Source of the DNA: Algibacter marinivivus
GTDB lineage: Bacteria; Bacteroidota; Bacteroidia; Flavobacteriales; Flavobacteriaceae
NCBI RefSeq assembly: GCF_003143755.1
Contig: NZ_QFRI01000003.1
Location: forward strand, 186,001 to 250,000
Reading direction: 5' to 3'
Length of the DNA: 64,000 nucleotides
Every line of letters starts with the position of its first letter. Within the stretch, counting starts at the first letter, position 1. This document shows positions 28,170 through 38,075 of the stretch, one piece after another. The position numbers and the translations under genes were made by a program. Below the pieces are notes generated by a model. That model was not told where the DNA came from, searched no databases, and saw nothing but the letters and a program-made list of their open reading frames with translations.

Positions 28170-30095
28170 ATGCAGTTTAAACACCCCGAACTTCTTTACG
28201 CATTATTTTTACTGCTTATCCCCATTATTGTTCATTTATTTCAACTTCGTAAATTTCAAAAAGTCGATTTTACTAATGTGGCATTTTTAAAAGAAGCAAC
28301 TCTACAAACTCGTAAAAGTTCGCAAATAAAAAAGTGGCTGATTCTTTTAACTAGAATGCTATTACTTACAGCTTTAGTCTTTGCTTTTGCTCAACCTTTT
28401 ACTTCTAAATCTGACGCTTTTAAAAAAGAAAAAGAAACAGTTATTTATTTAGATAATTCGTTTAGTATGCAAGCTAAAGGAAACCAAGGCGAATTACTAA
28501 AACGTGCCATACAAGATATTATAGTTAATGTACCTGAGAATGAAAATATATCGTTAATTACAAATGATGCTATTTTTAAAAACACTACAATAAAGGCAAT
28601 TAAAAATGATTTACTAGGGCTCAACTATTGTTCTGAAATATTAACGTCTGAAGCTGCTTTATTAAAAACCAAGACTTTAATAAATAAAAAAACTAATACT
28701 TTAAATAATATTATTTTAATATCTGATTTTCAAGAAGATGAATCATTATTAAAAAACATAAAAGATACTTCAATAAATTTAAATTTAGTAAATCTAGAAC
28801 CAATCAATAAAAACAACGTAGCTATTGATAGTGTTTATATTTCTGAAACGAATCCTACGTCTATTGAGTTAAAAGTACGCTTAAAAAACAGTGGCATTCC
28901 TATTGAGAATTTGCCAGTTTCATTATACAATAACGATGAGCTAATCGCTAAGACTTCTGTATTTATTGAAGATGAAACTGAAACTATTTTCACCTTACCG
29001 GTAAACCAAATCATTCATGGAAAAATAAGTATTAACGATGCTAATTTACAGTTTGATAATGAGTTATTTTTTAACATCAATAAGGCTTCAAAAATTAATG
29101 TATTAGTAATTAACGGTAATAACGATAACTTCCTAAAACGTATCTATACAGATACTGAGTTTAACTATACCTCTACACCAGAACGCCAACTAAATTATAA
29201 TTTAATTGATGCCCAACATCTTATTATTCTGAATGAGTTAAATAGTATTCCTGTAGCTTTAAATGCTGCTTTAAAACAATTTACTAATCAAGGAGGTTCC
29301 TTGGTTGTTGTACCTTCTAATTCTATTAATACTGCTTCATATAACCAATTATTAACAAATTACAGAGGTAGTTTTAAAGATTTTGTTTCTTCAGAAAAGC
29401 GTATTACAACAATAAATTATTCACATCCTTTATACAATACTGGCGTTTTTGAAAAGCAAGTAAAAAACTTTCAATACCCAAAAATTACTAGTTTTTACAA
29501 TGTAAATACCAACGGCCTTTCAAATGTTTTGAACTTTGAAGATGGCAAATTGTTTTTAGGCCAGTTTAAAAACACATTTGTTTTTACATCCGCTTTAAAT
29601 CAGAAAAATTCAAGTTTTCAAAACTCTCCCTTAATTGTTCCGACGCTTTACAATATTGCAAAACAAAGTTTTAAAATCCCTGATTTATACTACACAATTG
29701 GAAAAGAAAACAGTTTTGATGTGGAAACAAAAATGCAGCAAGATGCCGTTTTATCTTTAGTTAATGAAGATATAAACATCATCCCGAAACAACAGTATTT
29801 TAATAACAAAGTTGTTGTAAACACATCAGAACAGCCATCAATAGCAAAAACTTACGCTATTAAAAACAAGACAGAAACCGTTAAACACGTGAGTTATAAT
29901 TACAGCAGACAAGAGAGTCAACTCACGTATAAAGACCTTTCTAATATAGAGCATGCTACTGTTAGCAATTCTATCACTAAAGTTTTCGATACTATAAAAA
30001 GTGACACAAAAGTTAACGTGCTATGGAAATGGTTTGTTATTTTTGCACTAGCGTTATTGATTATTGAAATGCTCATCTTAAAATTCTTTAAATGA
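28170..30095 (+). CDS. BatA-domain membrane protein with von Willebrand A-like region
   Basis: This 641-aa protein begins with the BatA domain (FKHPELLYALFLLLIPIIVH, then a second membrane helix at about 57-75). A VWA-like region follows with the MIDAS-type start YLDNSFSMQAKG (about residue 93). The protein ends in a C-terminal membrane helix. Related Bacteroidota proteins belong to the Bat (aerotolerance) group, but other bat genes and the MoxR ATPase are absent here. It overlaps the next gene by 4 bp (ATGA). Confidence 0.85.
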   Translation: MQFKHPELLYALFLLLIPIIVHLFQLRKFQKVDFTNVAFLKEATLQTRKSSQIKKWLILLTRMLLLTALVFAFAQPFTSKSDAFKKEKETVIYLDNSFSMQAKGNQGELLKRAIQDIIVNVPENENISLITNDAIFKNTTIKAIKNDLLGLNYCSEILTSEAALLKTKTLINKKTNTLNNIILISDFQEDESLLKNIKDTSINLNLVNLEPINKNNVAIDSVYISETNPTSIELKVRLKNSGIPIENLPVSLYNNDELIAKTSVFIEDETETIFTLPVNQIIHGKISINDANLQFDNELFFNINKASKINVLVINGNNDNFLKRIYTDTEFNYTSTPERQLNYNLIDAQHLIILNELNSIPVALNAALKQFTNQGGSLVVVPSNSINTASYNQLLTNYRGSFKDFVSSEKRITTINYSHPLYNTGVFEKQVKNFQYPKITSFYNVNTNGLSNVLNFEDGKLFLGQFKNTFVFTSALNQKNSSFQNSPLIVPTLYNIAKQSFKIPDLYYTIGKENSFDVETKMQQDAVLSLVNEDINIIPKQQYFNNKVVVNTSEQPSIAKTYAIKNKTETVKHVSYNYSRQESQLTYKDLSNIEHATVSNSITKVFDTIKSDTKVNVLWKWFVIFALALLIIEMLILKFFK

Positions 30096-31348
30096 ACATA
30101 CTTATAAAATCGGCCACAATTATAGATTCTAAAAGCGAGTTTCACAATACAACTCAAGACATCTTAATTGAAAATGGCGTGATTACTAAGATTTCCAGCA
30201 GCATTAAAAATCCTAAAAACTATAAAGAAGTTAAACGTGATAACCTTCATATATCTCAAGGTTGGTTTGATAGTAGTGTGAGTTTTGGAGAACCTGGATA
30301 CGAAGAACGCGAAACTATAAAAAACGGTCTTAAAACTGCTGCCTACTCTGGATATACTGCTGTAGCTGTAAATGCTAACACCAATCCAGTAATAGATTCC
30401 AACTCAGATATTACATTTTTAAATTCTAAAGCCAGTAATAATGCGGTAAGCTTATTTCCAATAGGTGCCTTAACCGTTGGAAGTAAAGGTGAAGATTTAG
30501 CAGAACTGTTTGACATGAATACTGCTGGAGCTGTTGCATTTTACGATTATAAGAAACCCATTTCTAACCCAAACTTAATGAAGATTGCACTGCAATATGC
30601 CAGCAATTTTGATGGTTTGGTTTGCTCATTTCCTCAGGAAAATAAAATTTCTGGAAATGGTGTTATGAATGAAAACATAACGAGCACCAAATTAGGTTTA
30701 AAAGGTATTCCTGCATTAGCAGAAGAACTTCAAGTTGCAAGAGATTTGTTTTTATTGGAATACACAGGCGGGAAATTACATATCCCAACAATTTCAACAG
30801 CTACATCTGTAACACTTATCAAAGAAGCGAAAAAGAAGAAACTGGATGTTACTTGTAGCGTCGCTATCCATAACTTATACTTTACTGATGACGTTTTAAC
30901 GGATTTTAACACCAATTTTAAGGTATTACCCCCATTACGAACGCAAACTGATATAGAGGCTTTAATTGAAGGTGTTAAAGATGGTACTATTGATATGGTT
31001 ACCACTGACCACAATCCTATTGATATTGAAGACAAAAAAATAGAATTTGACCATGCTAGCTACGGTACTATTGGTTTAGAAAGTGCTTTAGGAGCTTTAC
31101 AAAACTTATTTACCATAAAAAAAACTATTGAGGTTTTAACAAAAGGAAAAACACGATTTGGAATTGAATCCTCTTCTATAGCGGTTGGAAACAGAGCAGA
31201 CATCTCACTTTTTGATCCGGATAGTAAATACACATTCTCTAAAGCAGATATTGTTTCAAGATCTAAAAACGCGATTTTTGAAAATGAAACTTTAAAAGGA
31301 AAAGCTTACGGAATTATTGCTAATAATAAAGCCGTTTTAAATTCTTAA
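30092..31348 (+). CDS. Dihydroorotase-like amidohydrolase lacking the metal-binding HxH
   Basis: The 418-aa protein follows the PyrC fold throughout. The usual DxHVHLREPG motif reads DSSVSFGEPG (about residues 61-70), so both His ligands are replaced by Ser. VAIHNL and TTDHNP retain one His and the Asp of later metal sites. Non-catalytic PyrC-like partners are known in other bacteria; here the lack of activity is inferred from the lost ligands. It is coupled to the BatA-type gene by a 4-bp overlap. Confidence 0.85.
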   Translation: MNILIKSATIIDSKSEFHNTTQDILIENGVITKISSSIKNPKNYKEVKRDNLHISQGWFDSSVSFGEPGYEERETIKNGLKTAAYSGYTAVAVNANTNPVIDSNSDITFLNSKASNNAVSLFPIGALTVGSKGEDLAELFDMNTAGAVAFYDYKKPISNPNLMKIALQYASNFDGLVCSFPQENKISGNGVMNENITSTKLGLKGIPALAEELQVARDLFLLEYTGGKLHIPTISTATSVTLIKEAKKKKLDVTCSVAIHNLYFTDDVLTDFNTNFKVLPPLRTQTDIEALIEGVKDGTIDMVTTDHNPIDIEDKKIEFDHASYGTIGLESALGALQNLFTIKKTIEVLTKGKTRFGIESSSIAVGNRADISLFDPDSKYTFSKADIVSRSKNAIFENETLKGKAYGIIANNKAVLNS

Positions 31349-31351
31349 TTA

Positions 31352-31690
31352 ATGACTGAACAAGATATAGATAAAGGGCGCCAAAACGCTATTATTAGTT
31401 ACATTACCATTTTTGGCGTTATTATAGCTTATTATTTAAATAATGAAGATGCTAAAAAAAGTGCGTTTGCTAGTTTTCATATTAGACAATCTTTAGGGCT
31501 TTGGCTTACTTTTTTTGCTTTAGGATATATAATAGGAAGCTTTAATAGTTGGCTAATTACGTCTTCTTTTTATTTGTTTTTTGCAGTCCTTTTTATTTAT
31601 GGCTTTACAAATGCCATTGGAAGAAAAGAACAGCCTGTACCTTTAGTTGGTAACTTATACCAAAAAATATTTTCAAATCTCGGATCTTAA
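31352..31690 (+). CDS. DUF4870-like small membrane protein
   Basis: This 112-aa protein has about three transmembrane segments (near 15-30, 50-68 and 72-88) with SAFASFHIRQSLGLWL between the first two, a pattern seen in DUF4870/Tic20-like proteins. The function is unknown. It starts 3 bp after the dihydroorotase-like gene and its stop abuts the esterase start, so all are one operon. Confidence 0.8.
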   Translation: MTEQDIDKGRQNAIISYITIFGVIIAYYLNNEDAKKSAFASFHIRQSLGLWLTFFALGYIIGSFNSWLITSSFYLFFAVLFIYGFTNAIGRKEQPVPLVGNLYQKIFSNLGS

Positions 31691-32347
31691 ATGTTACATA
31701 CCTCGCTCGCTCTAGATCATCTTATTCGTGAATCTAGCCTAACTGAAAACGCACCACTTTTAATACTTCTACATGGTTATGGTAGTGATGAAAACGACTT
31801 ATTTTCTTTTGCTGCTGAATTACCAGAAGAGCTTTTTATTATTTCAGTTAAAGCGCCCTACCAGATGCAACCTTATGGAAATGCTTGGTATGCCATTAAT
31901 TTTGATGAAGTGAAAGGTAAATGGAGTGATAACGAACAAGCTAAAAGTTCTCGTGATTTAATTGCTACGTTTATTGATGAAGCTGTAGCTGAATATCCTG
32001 TAAATAAAAACAATGTATCGCTTCTTGGATTTAGCCAAGGTTCTATCTTAAGTTACGCTGTTGCTTTAACATACCCTGAGAAAGTAAAAAACATAGTAGC
32101 ACTTAGCGGCTACATTAATAAAGATATTTTTCCTGAGAATATAGAAAATCGAGATTACTCTAACTTAGATTTTTACTGCTCTCATGGAAGTGCAGACCAA
32201 GTAATTCCTGTTAATTGGGCTAGACTTACACCTCCTTTTTTAGATAGTCTACATATTAAACACCAATACTCTGAGTTTCCTGTGGAACATGGTGTAGCCC
32301 CTCAAAACTTTTATCAGCTTAAAGATTGGATAGAAAAACGTATTTAA
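31691..32347 (+). CDS. Carboxylesterase/phospholipase-type alpha/beta hydrolase
   Basis: This 218-aa protein is a compact alpha/beta hydrolase of the acyl-protein thioesterase/carboxylesterase group. Visible are the oxyanion-loop LLILLHGYGSDEND (about 21-34), the nucleophile elbow GFSQGS (Ser near 119), Asp in GSADQVIP and His in VEHGVAP. No signal peptide is present, so it is cytoplasmic. It is the fourth gene of the BatA-type operon. Confidence 0.9.
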   Translation: MLHTSLALDHLIRESSLTENAPLLILLHGYGSDENDLFSFAAELPEELFIISVKAPYQMQPYGNAWYAINFDEVKGKWSDNEQAKSSRDLIATFIDEAVAEYPVNKNNVSLLGFSQGSILSYAVALTYPEKVKNIVALSGYINKDIFPENIENRDYSNLDFYCSHGSADQVIPVNWARLTPPFLDSLHIKHQYSEFPVEHGVAPQNFYQLKDWIEKRI

Positions 32348-32384
32348 TAAATTTCATATATTAAACCTTTAAATTCAGGTTCAT

Positions 32385-32906
32385 ATGAAAACGCTTTCAT
32401 CTATCACATTTTGTTTATTTCTTTTTACAGGAACTTCTTTATTTTCTCAAGACGCAACACAGCTTAAAGCTATAAATACAGATTTATGGGAAAATTTCAC
32501 CAAAGCTTTTGAGGATCTGGATTACAATTTATTTTCCAGCTTACATTCAAATGATTTAGTTAGAGTTAGCGGAAACTCACAAAGTATTAAAGACTTAACT
32601 GAATATATAGAAAGTTATAAGAATCACTGGAAAGACAAAGCCATAAATCAGACTATCTCTTTTAGGTTTTTAGAACGCATTTGTAATAATTATAAAGCCT
32701 CTGAGCGTGGTATTTATAAATTAACTAGAAACCCAAATACTGCAAACGAAAAATCTTATTATGGTAAATTCCATGTGATTTTGAAAAAGGAAAATGGCAT
32801 CTGGAAAATATTAGTGGATTATGATTCATCAGAAAATAATACAATTGATGAAGCATCATATCAAAAAGCATTTGATATTGAGGATTTTGATAAATACAAG
32901 AAATAA
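32385..32906 (+). CDS. Secreted NTF2/SnoaL-like protein
   Basis: This 173-aa protein has a signal peptide (about 1-21, ending SLFSQD) and then an alpha+beta domain. The pattern of LWENFTKAFEDLDYNLFSSL followed by KFHVILKKENGIWKILVDYD resembles DUF4440/SnoaL-like proteins of the NTF2 fold. No catalytic residues can be assigned. A terminator directly follows. Confidence 0.75.
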   Translation: MKTLSSITFCLFLFTGTSLFSQDATQLKAINTDLWENFTKAFEDLDYNLFSSLHSNDLVRVSGNSQSIKDLTEYIESYKNHWKDKAINQTISFRFLERICNNYKASERGIYKLTRNPNTANEKSYYGKFHVILKKENGIWKILVDYDSSENNTIDEASYQKAFDIEDFDKYKK

Positions 32907-32908
32907 AA

Positions 32909-32936
32909 AAATCCAGCTAAATGCTGGATTTTTTTT
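32909..32936. terminator. Intrinsic terminator after the NTF2-like gene
   Basis: AAATCCAGC and GCTGGATTT form a 9-bp stem around TAAAT, followed by more T residues. It may also serve the convergent response-regulator gene. Confidence 0.88.
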
Positions 32937-32956
32937 ATATCATAAATTAGGTTTTC

Positions 32957-33661
32957 CTAACTGTTTACTACTAACCTAAAGCCTTCTCCGTGAATATTAA
33001 GTATTTCTACTTTTTCATCAAGTTTCATATACTTACGAAGTTTTGCAATATACACATCCATACTACGTGATGTAAAATAATTATCATCGCGCCATATTTT
33101 AGTAAGTGCCAATTCACGTGGCATTAAATCATTTTCATGTAAAGCTAACAAACGTAATAATTCATTTTCTTTCGGAGATAATTTAACAGGATCTCCACCA
33201 TCAAATTTCAAGAAACGGAGTTTTGAATTTAAATCGAATCGTCCAATTTTAAACTCAAATTGCTTACTATCTGAAATAGTTTCTGTAGCTTTTCTTTGAA
33301 TGATAGCTTTAATCTTCATTAAAAGCACCTCGCTATCAAAGGGTTTATTTAAGTAGTCATCCGCACCTACTTTATAACCTTTTAAAACGTCTTCTTTCAT
33401 CGTTTTAGCAGTTAAGAATATGATTGGTACGTCTGTATTTTTTTCTCTTATTTCTTTAGCTAAAGTAAACCCGTCTTTATAAGGCATCATAACATCAAGG
33501 ATACATAAATCAAAATCGTCTTTCTTGAATTTTTCGAAACCTTCCATACCGTTTTTAGCATGTGTAACTTCATACTCATTCATCATTAAATAATCCTTAA
33601 GAACGGTTCCAAAATTCGGATCGTCTTCTACTAATAATATTCTTTTTTTAAACTCTTCCAT
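32957..33661 (-). CDS. OmpR/PhoB-type response regulator
   Basis: This 234-aa protein has a receiver domain (DD pair in LVEDDPN, phospho-acceptor Asp in LCILDVMMP at about 56, Lys in YLNKPFD). A winged-helix DNA-binding domain follows (about 135-232, with SPKENELLRLLALHEND and TSRSMDVYIAKLRKYM). It lies 2 bp downstream of its sensor kinase. The regulon is unknown. Confidence 0.95.
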   Translation of the reverse strand: MEEFKKRILLVEDDPNFGTVLKDYLMMNEYEVTHAKNGMEGFEKFKKDDFDLCILDVMMPYKDGFTLAKEIREKNTDVPIIFLTAKTMKEDVLKGYKVGADDYLNKPFDSEVLLMKIKAIIQRKATETISDSKQFEFKIGRFDLNSKLRFLKFDGGDPVKLSPKENELLRLLALHENDLMPRELALTKIWRDDNYFTSRSMDVYIAKLRKYMKLDEKVEILNIHGEGFRLVVNS

Positions 33662-33663
33662 AA

Positions 33664-35226
33664 TTATGATATTAACGGAAGCTTAATAATAAATGTGCTT
33701 CCTTTTTCTTTTTCTGTTTCTACTGATACATGACCTTGATGGTCTTCTACAATTCTTTTAACGTAAGCCAAACCTAATCCGTGACCTTTAACGTTATGAA
33801 TATTTCCCGTGTGCTCTCTATAAAACTTTTCGAACACTTTTTTGGCAGCCGCTTTACTCATACCGCTACCATGATCTTTAATTTTTAATATAATATTTGT
33901 TCCTGCATTTTCAGTATAAACTTCTATTTTAGGAGCGTCTGGAGAATATTTAATAGCATTGTCCAGAATATTTACTATAACATTGGTAAAGTGTGTTTCG
34001 TTAGCTAAAATTGACGATTTATCAGCATTTAAAAACGTTTTCATAGAACCGCCTCTATCTTCAACAATAAGTTCTACGTGTGTTAAAGCATCTTCTACTA
34101 AGTCGTGTAACTTGACTCTATCCTTACTAATGTTTAATTCATTTTTTTCTAGTTTAGATATTCTTAAGACATTTTCAACTTGCGCGTGCATACGCTTGTT
34201 TTCTTCTTTTATCATTCTGAGATAACGCTTCACCTTCTCTTTATCATCAATAACCTTAGGATTCTTTATAGCATCAAGAGCTAAGTTTATTGTTGCTATT
34301 GGCGTTTTAAACTCATGCGTCATATTATTTATAAAATCTGTTTTAATTTCAGAAATTTTACGTTGCTTAACTAACTGAAATAATGCACTTGTATATGCTA
34401 ATATGATAATAGAAGTGAAAATTATCGATAATAAAATCATGCCTATTATACCAGATAAAATAAATTTACCATCATCAGGAAAATTAACAAGCAGCCTGTA
34501 AGGTGTTTGATTGTTTTCATCATAGAAAACCGGCACTTTGAAATTTGAATTGGGTTCATATTCAAAGTTATCACTTCTTACTTTTGTTGCTAAATCGTTA
34601 CTGTAAATAGCAAATTCAAAATCGATATCTATATTATCTTTTTTAAGTTTTTCTGATAAAAGCGTTTTAATTTCTGCTTCAGAAACACGCTTATGAATTG
34701 GCGTGCGTTTTGAAATCTCTTTAAAACTTTTGTCAAAACTTAAGCGTTGTGCTTCATCTATAGTACCACTTCTAATAATTTTTGAAATAGGGCTTTTTAT
34801 ATCTCTATTCCCTGTGTTATTATATATTTCAGCGGTTGATTTTGCTGTGATGTTTTTAATATCGAGGCTATCTAAACCAATGTCAAAGAGCGAAGAAGAT
34901 AGTTTATAGTTCTCTTCTAAAACATTACTTCTGTAAATGAGCGTTTCTTTAGTGCTATTATTCTTTTGATAAATGAGTAACTGCGAAACTGCATCTTCAT
35001 CTGCTTTTTTATCACTATCTAAGTTTAAAAACTTAGCAAAATACTTTTCCGATTCGTTTTCTTCTATAGTGTTTGAAACATAATTTAACGCCTTTACAAC
35101 ATTGAATTTGAAGCGTTCCTTTTCGTTTTCAACAGAATCATTAATATAATAAGCTTGAATAGCAATAATACCAACTAAAGACAAGCTCATGAGTATTATC
35201 AATAGAATGAATAATCTTTTGCCCAT
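33664..35226 (-). CDS. Two-component sensor histidine kinase
   Basis: This 520-aa protein has two membrane helices (about 5-25 and 258-282) enclosing a periplasmic sensor of about 230 residues. The H-box is MTHEFKTPIA (His near 306). The N-box region NILDNAIKYSP, G1 DHGSGMS and G2 GHGLGLAYV complete the ATPase. The sensor domain matches nothing I recognise. A minus-strand TAATTTTG at 35231-35238 lies just upstream. It is cotranscribed with the response regulator. Confidence 0.95.
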   Translation of the reverse strand: MGKRLFILLIILMSLSLVGIIAIQAYYINDSVENEKERFKFNVVKALNYVSNTIEENESEKYFAKFLNLDSDKKADEDAVSQLLIYQKNNSTKETLIYRSNVLEENYKLSSSLFDIGLDSLDIKNITAKSTAEIYNNTGNRDIKSPISKIIRSGTIDEAQRLSFDKSFKEISKRTPIHKRVSEAEIKTLLSEKLKKDNIDIDFEFAIYSNDLATKVRSDNFEYEPNSNFKVPVFYDENNQTPYRLLVNFPDDGKFILSGIIGMILLSIIFTSIIILAYTSALFQLVKQRKISEIKTDFINNMTHEFKTPIATINLALDAIKNPKVIDDKEKVKRYLRMIKEENKRMHAQVENVLRISKLEKNELNISKDRVKLHDLVEDALTHVELIVEDRGGSMKTFLNADKSSILANETHFTNVIVNILDNAIKYSPDAPKIEVYTENAGTNIILKIKDHGSGMSKAAAKKVFEKFYREHTGNIHNVKGHGLGLAYVKRIVEDHQGHVSVETEKEKGSTFIIKLPLIS

Positions 35227-35296
35227 TATTCAAAATTAACATTTTAACATTTAGGGTTATTACCTTTTAACCTTACATTAACAAAAATGTTAAATT

Positions 35297-35890
35297 TTAA
35301 GATACTTTAGCCTTAACAAGAAGTTTCTTATGAATTTTTAAGACTTGTTTTTTAGTTTCATCTAAGTCTATATTTTCAATAACAAAATGAGAACGTTTTA
35401 TTTTCTCTTCATCTGACCATTGATTTTTCATAATAGCTTCAATTTTGTCTTTTGAAGTATTATCACGCTTAAGTAAGCGTTTTATTCTTGTTTCTATTGG
35501 AGATATAACGGTTATAACATAATCGCATGCCTTATGTCCATTGTTTTCAAATAAAATAGCAACCTCTTTTATAACATATTGAGAATCTTGCTTTAAAACC
35601 CATTTCTCAAAATGTCTAGCAACTTTCGGGTGGACTATTGCATTCATCTTAGCCAAATAATTTTTATCATTAAAAATGATGTTAGCTATAAATGGCTTAT
35701 TTAATTCATTACCTAAATAGGCTTTATCTCCAAATAATTTGATAAGCTTTCTTTTAATAATTTTTGAGCGCCTCATTAAAGCTTTAGCTTCTTCATCCGC
35801 AATATAAACGGGAACACCCAAATCAGAAAACTGTTTTGCTACAGTTGTCTTTCCACTACCAATACCACCTGTAAGTCCTACTATAATCAT
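35297..35890 (-). CDS. coaE: Dephospho-CoA kinase
   Basis: CoaE makes the last step of coenzyme A synthesis. The 197-aa protein has the P-loop GGIGSGKTT (about residues 8-16), the CoA-binding ADEEAKAL segment, and HPKVARHFEKW with its typical His-Pro. Its start overlaps the YbbR-type gene by 4 bp (ATGA). CoaBC is also in this window but in a separate cluster. Confidence 0.95.
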   Translation of the reverse strand: MIIVGLTGGIGSGKTTVAKQFSDLGVPVYIADEEAKALMRRSKIIKRKLIKLFGDKAYLGNELNKPFIANIIFNDKNYLAKMNAIVHPKVARHFEKWVLKQDSQYVIKEVAILFENNGHKACDYVITVISPIETRIKRLLKRDNTSKDKIEAIMKNQWSDEEKIKRSHFVIENIDLDETKKQVLKIHKKLLVKAKVS

Positions 35891-36843
35891 TTTGTAACAA
35901 TAAATTCTATATGTTGTTGACCTAGTCTAGCATTCTTAACAACCTTTGGATACTTAACAAGTTCTGGGTTTAAAAAAGACTGATTTTTACTAGTTTTATT
36001 ATAATCACAGACTACTTTAAAATGTGAGGGTTGAATTTTATTAAAATCACTCAAACTGACATAATAAGAAACTGTAACAGTTTTTGGGAAATATTTTAAT
36101 TCAATATCTGAAGGAGTGTTAATTACTGAAACCGGAATAGTAAGTGTACCTTCAGTAAATTTTTCAACCAAACCTTTTAATAATATTATTTCAGAAGAAA
36201 ATTTTAAATCTGATAGATTTTTAGGTAACTTGAGGCTTACTCGTTCTGCTATATCTGCTCTTATATCACTCAAAATAACGTCTTCTGTTTCAATAAGGTT
36301 AACTTCAGAGACCAATAAATCTGGCCCAACTACTGTTATAGAATCTGGCTCTGACACAATATTACTTGACATATCAAAACCTGGAACAAAATTGATTTCA
36401 GCATTAATCTTAACTGGAACTTTTTTTACCATATTTACACCATAACGAAATGTTATAGGGTCAGGAGAGATATTTAAAAGCTCTACTTGCTTACCAAACT
36501 GTGTATTATTTAAATATGATTTTGATTTATTCCAAACAAAGATGCCATCATTTCTATACACATCATTACTGAAATCTATTTTGATTTTTGGTGGTGCAAA
36601 ATAATATTTCAACCATTTAAAACCATGTGTTTTTAGAGTGATATTAAAATAGGTTGAATCATTTAAAATTACATTCTCTTGAGGTACATTTAGCTTTTCA
36701 ATTTCAAAAGACATGGTTTTAGTATACTCTTTTGATAGCTTAGTGAATATCAAAATAACAAACGCAGACAGTAAAAACAAAATGAACACGTTGATTCTTT
36801 TATTTTTAAATGATGCTAAAATATCTGCTTTTAACTTCTTCAT
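35887..36843 (-). CDS. YbbR-like domain protein
   Basis: This 318-aa protein has one N-terminal membrane helix (about 20-37) and then extracytoplasmic YbbR-like beta repeats, recognised from VPVKINAEI with the later PDSITVVGPDLLVSEVNLI. YbbR proteins are linked to cyclic-di-AMP synthases in Firmicutes; no such cyclase is here, so the role is open. It overlaps coaE by 4 bp and the glycosyltransferase gene by 1 bp. Confidence 0.8.
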   Translation of the reverse strand: MKKLKADILASFKNKRINVFILFLLSAFVILIFTKLSKEYTKTMSFEIEKLNVPQENVILNDSTYFNITLKTHGFKWLKYYFAPPKIKIDFSNDVYRNDGIFVWNKSKSYLNNTQFGKQVELLNISPDPITFRYGVNMVKKVPVKINAEINFVPGFDMSSNIVSEPDSITVVGPDLLVSEVNLIETEDVILSDIRADIAERVSLKLPKNLSDLKFSSEIILLKGLVEKFTEGTLTIPVSVINTPSDIELKYFPKTVTVSYYVSLSDFNKIQPSHFKVVCDYNKTSKNQSFLNPELVKYPKVVKNARLGQQHIEFIVTK

Positions 36844-37850
36844 TATTTCAATTTAAAAAATAATTTAGGAAAATACGCTTCAGGATTCTTATTTAATATT
36901 AAAATCGCAAAGGTTGATTTTAGAAATCCGTAACCATAACCAAAAAATTGTATTAAAATTGCGGGAATAACTAATATAGAAACTATTAGACTTTTAGTGT
37001 TTGTTAAAGCTAATACAAATGCAATTGCGAAATACACTCCATAAGCAAATAATAGCCATTTAATACCGAATACAAAACATATAACTGCTAATATTAAGCC
37101 AATACTAAATAGCGTTGGAAACCAATATGTTACTTTTTTTGTTGATGGATGCCATTTGTTTAATATAGGGCGAACCACACCAAATTTATTAACTTGGGTG
37201 TAAAAATTATTCCAAGAAATTCTACGTTTATGATACACATAAGCTTCTAGTATTAGTTTTGTTTTATAACCTAAATTCCATAATCTGATTGATAAATCGG
37301 GATCTTCTCCAGGATGAATTCTTCCGAAGCCTTGAGAGTCTTCAAATGCTTTTTTTGAAAGTCCCATGTTGAAACTTCTGGGTTGAAATTTACCAACACT
37401 GTTTTTGCTCCCTCTAATACCTCCTGTGGTTATAAATGAAGTCATAGAAAAATTAATTGCTTTTTGTAGGTTTGAAAACGAATGATGTGCAGCATCTGGA
37501 CCGCCAAAACAATCTACAAATTCTGATTTTAAGCTTTTTTCTACTTCTATTAAGTATTGTTTAGGAAGAATACAATCTGAATCTAAAATGATAAAATAAT
37601 TGCCTTTAGCATGTTGCATTCCAAAATTTCTAGAATCTCCCGGACCTGAATTTTCTTTAAAGAAATAGGATATATTTAGATTTTTGTTGAATGCTTCAAC
37701 AACATCTTTTGATGTGTTTTTTGAACCATCTTCAATAATTACAATTTCAAAAGGTATATTCCCTTCTAAGGCATCAAAACTTTCTAAAAGTTCTTGAATT
37801 TCATCAGGACGATTATATACAGGAATAATAAATGAATATTGTAATTGCAT
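36843..37850 (-). CDS. Family 2 membrane glycosyltransferase
   Basis: This 335-aa protein has a GT-A domain (FIIPVYNRPDEIQELLESF, VIIEDGS, and DSDC as the DxD-type motif at about residue 93). ED at GRIHPGEDPDLSIR and two or three C-terminal membrane helices (about 240-315) complete it. It is the first gene of a three-gene unit with the YbbR-type protein and coaE. A minus-strand TACATTTG at 37855-37862 lies immediately upstream. The product is unknown. Confidence 0.9.
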   Translation of the reverse strand: MQLQYSFIIPVYNRPDEIQELLESFDALEGNIPFEIVIIEDGSKNTSKDVVEAFNKNLNISYFFKENSGPGDSRNFGMQHAKGNYFIILDSDCILPKQYLIEVEKSLKSEFVDCFGGPDAAHHSFSNLQKAINFSMTSFITTGGIRGSKNSVGKFQPRSFNMGLSKKAFEDSQGFGRIHPGEDPDLSIRLWNLGYKTKLILEAYVYHKRRISWNNFYTQVNKFGVVRPILNKWHPSTKKVTYWFPTLFSIGLILAVICFVFGIKWLLFAYGVYFAIAFVLALTNTKSLIVSILVIPAILIQFFGYGYGFLKSTFAILILNKNPEAYFPKLFFKLK

Positions 37851-37920
37851 AACACAAATGTAACTAATCCTTTCACAATTTTTAGCATACTTGCAATTGC
37901 TTTTTGATTGTACTCTTTAT

Positions 37921-38003
37921 TGGCGGACACGTGCAAGAGCGATAGAAGTGGTTAGCTTTTGGCGAGGCGAGCATCGAGCCAAAACTAGTAACGGATAGCG
38001 CGG
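37921..38003 (+). repeat. Diverged relative of the GCGTTAGGG repeat, copy C
   Basis: The core GATAGAAGTGGTTAGC ... CTAGTAACGGATAGC parallels the GTGGATAGCCC ... CTTGTAACGGATAGCCC of copy B, but the outer ends are lost. Its centre is a different hairpin: TTTTGGC (37957-37963) pairs with GCCAAAA (37978-37984). Confidence 0.55.
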
Positions 38004-38030
38004 TTTTTATTTCAAAAACTTGCCATAAAA

Positions 38031-38055
38031 AAAGCCGCCTTTTTCAAGGCAGCTT
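38031..38055 (-). terminator. fabI terminator
   Basis: On the minus strand a stem of AAAGC, GCCTT against AAGGC, GCTTT (one mismatch) is followed by a T-run. It lies about 20 bp after the fabI stop. Confidence 0.8.
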
Positions 38056-38075
38056 TATTGTATTAAAAGTTTTAT

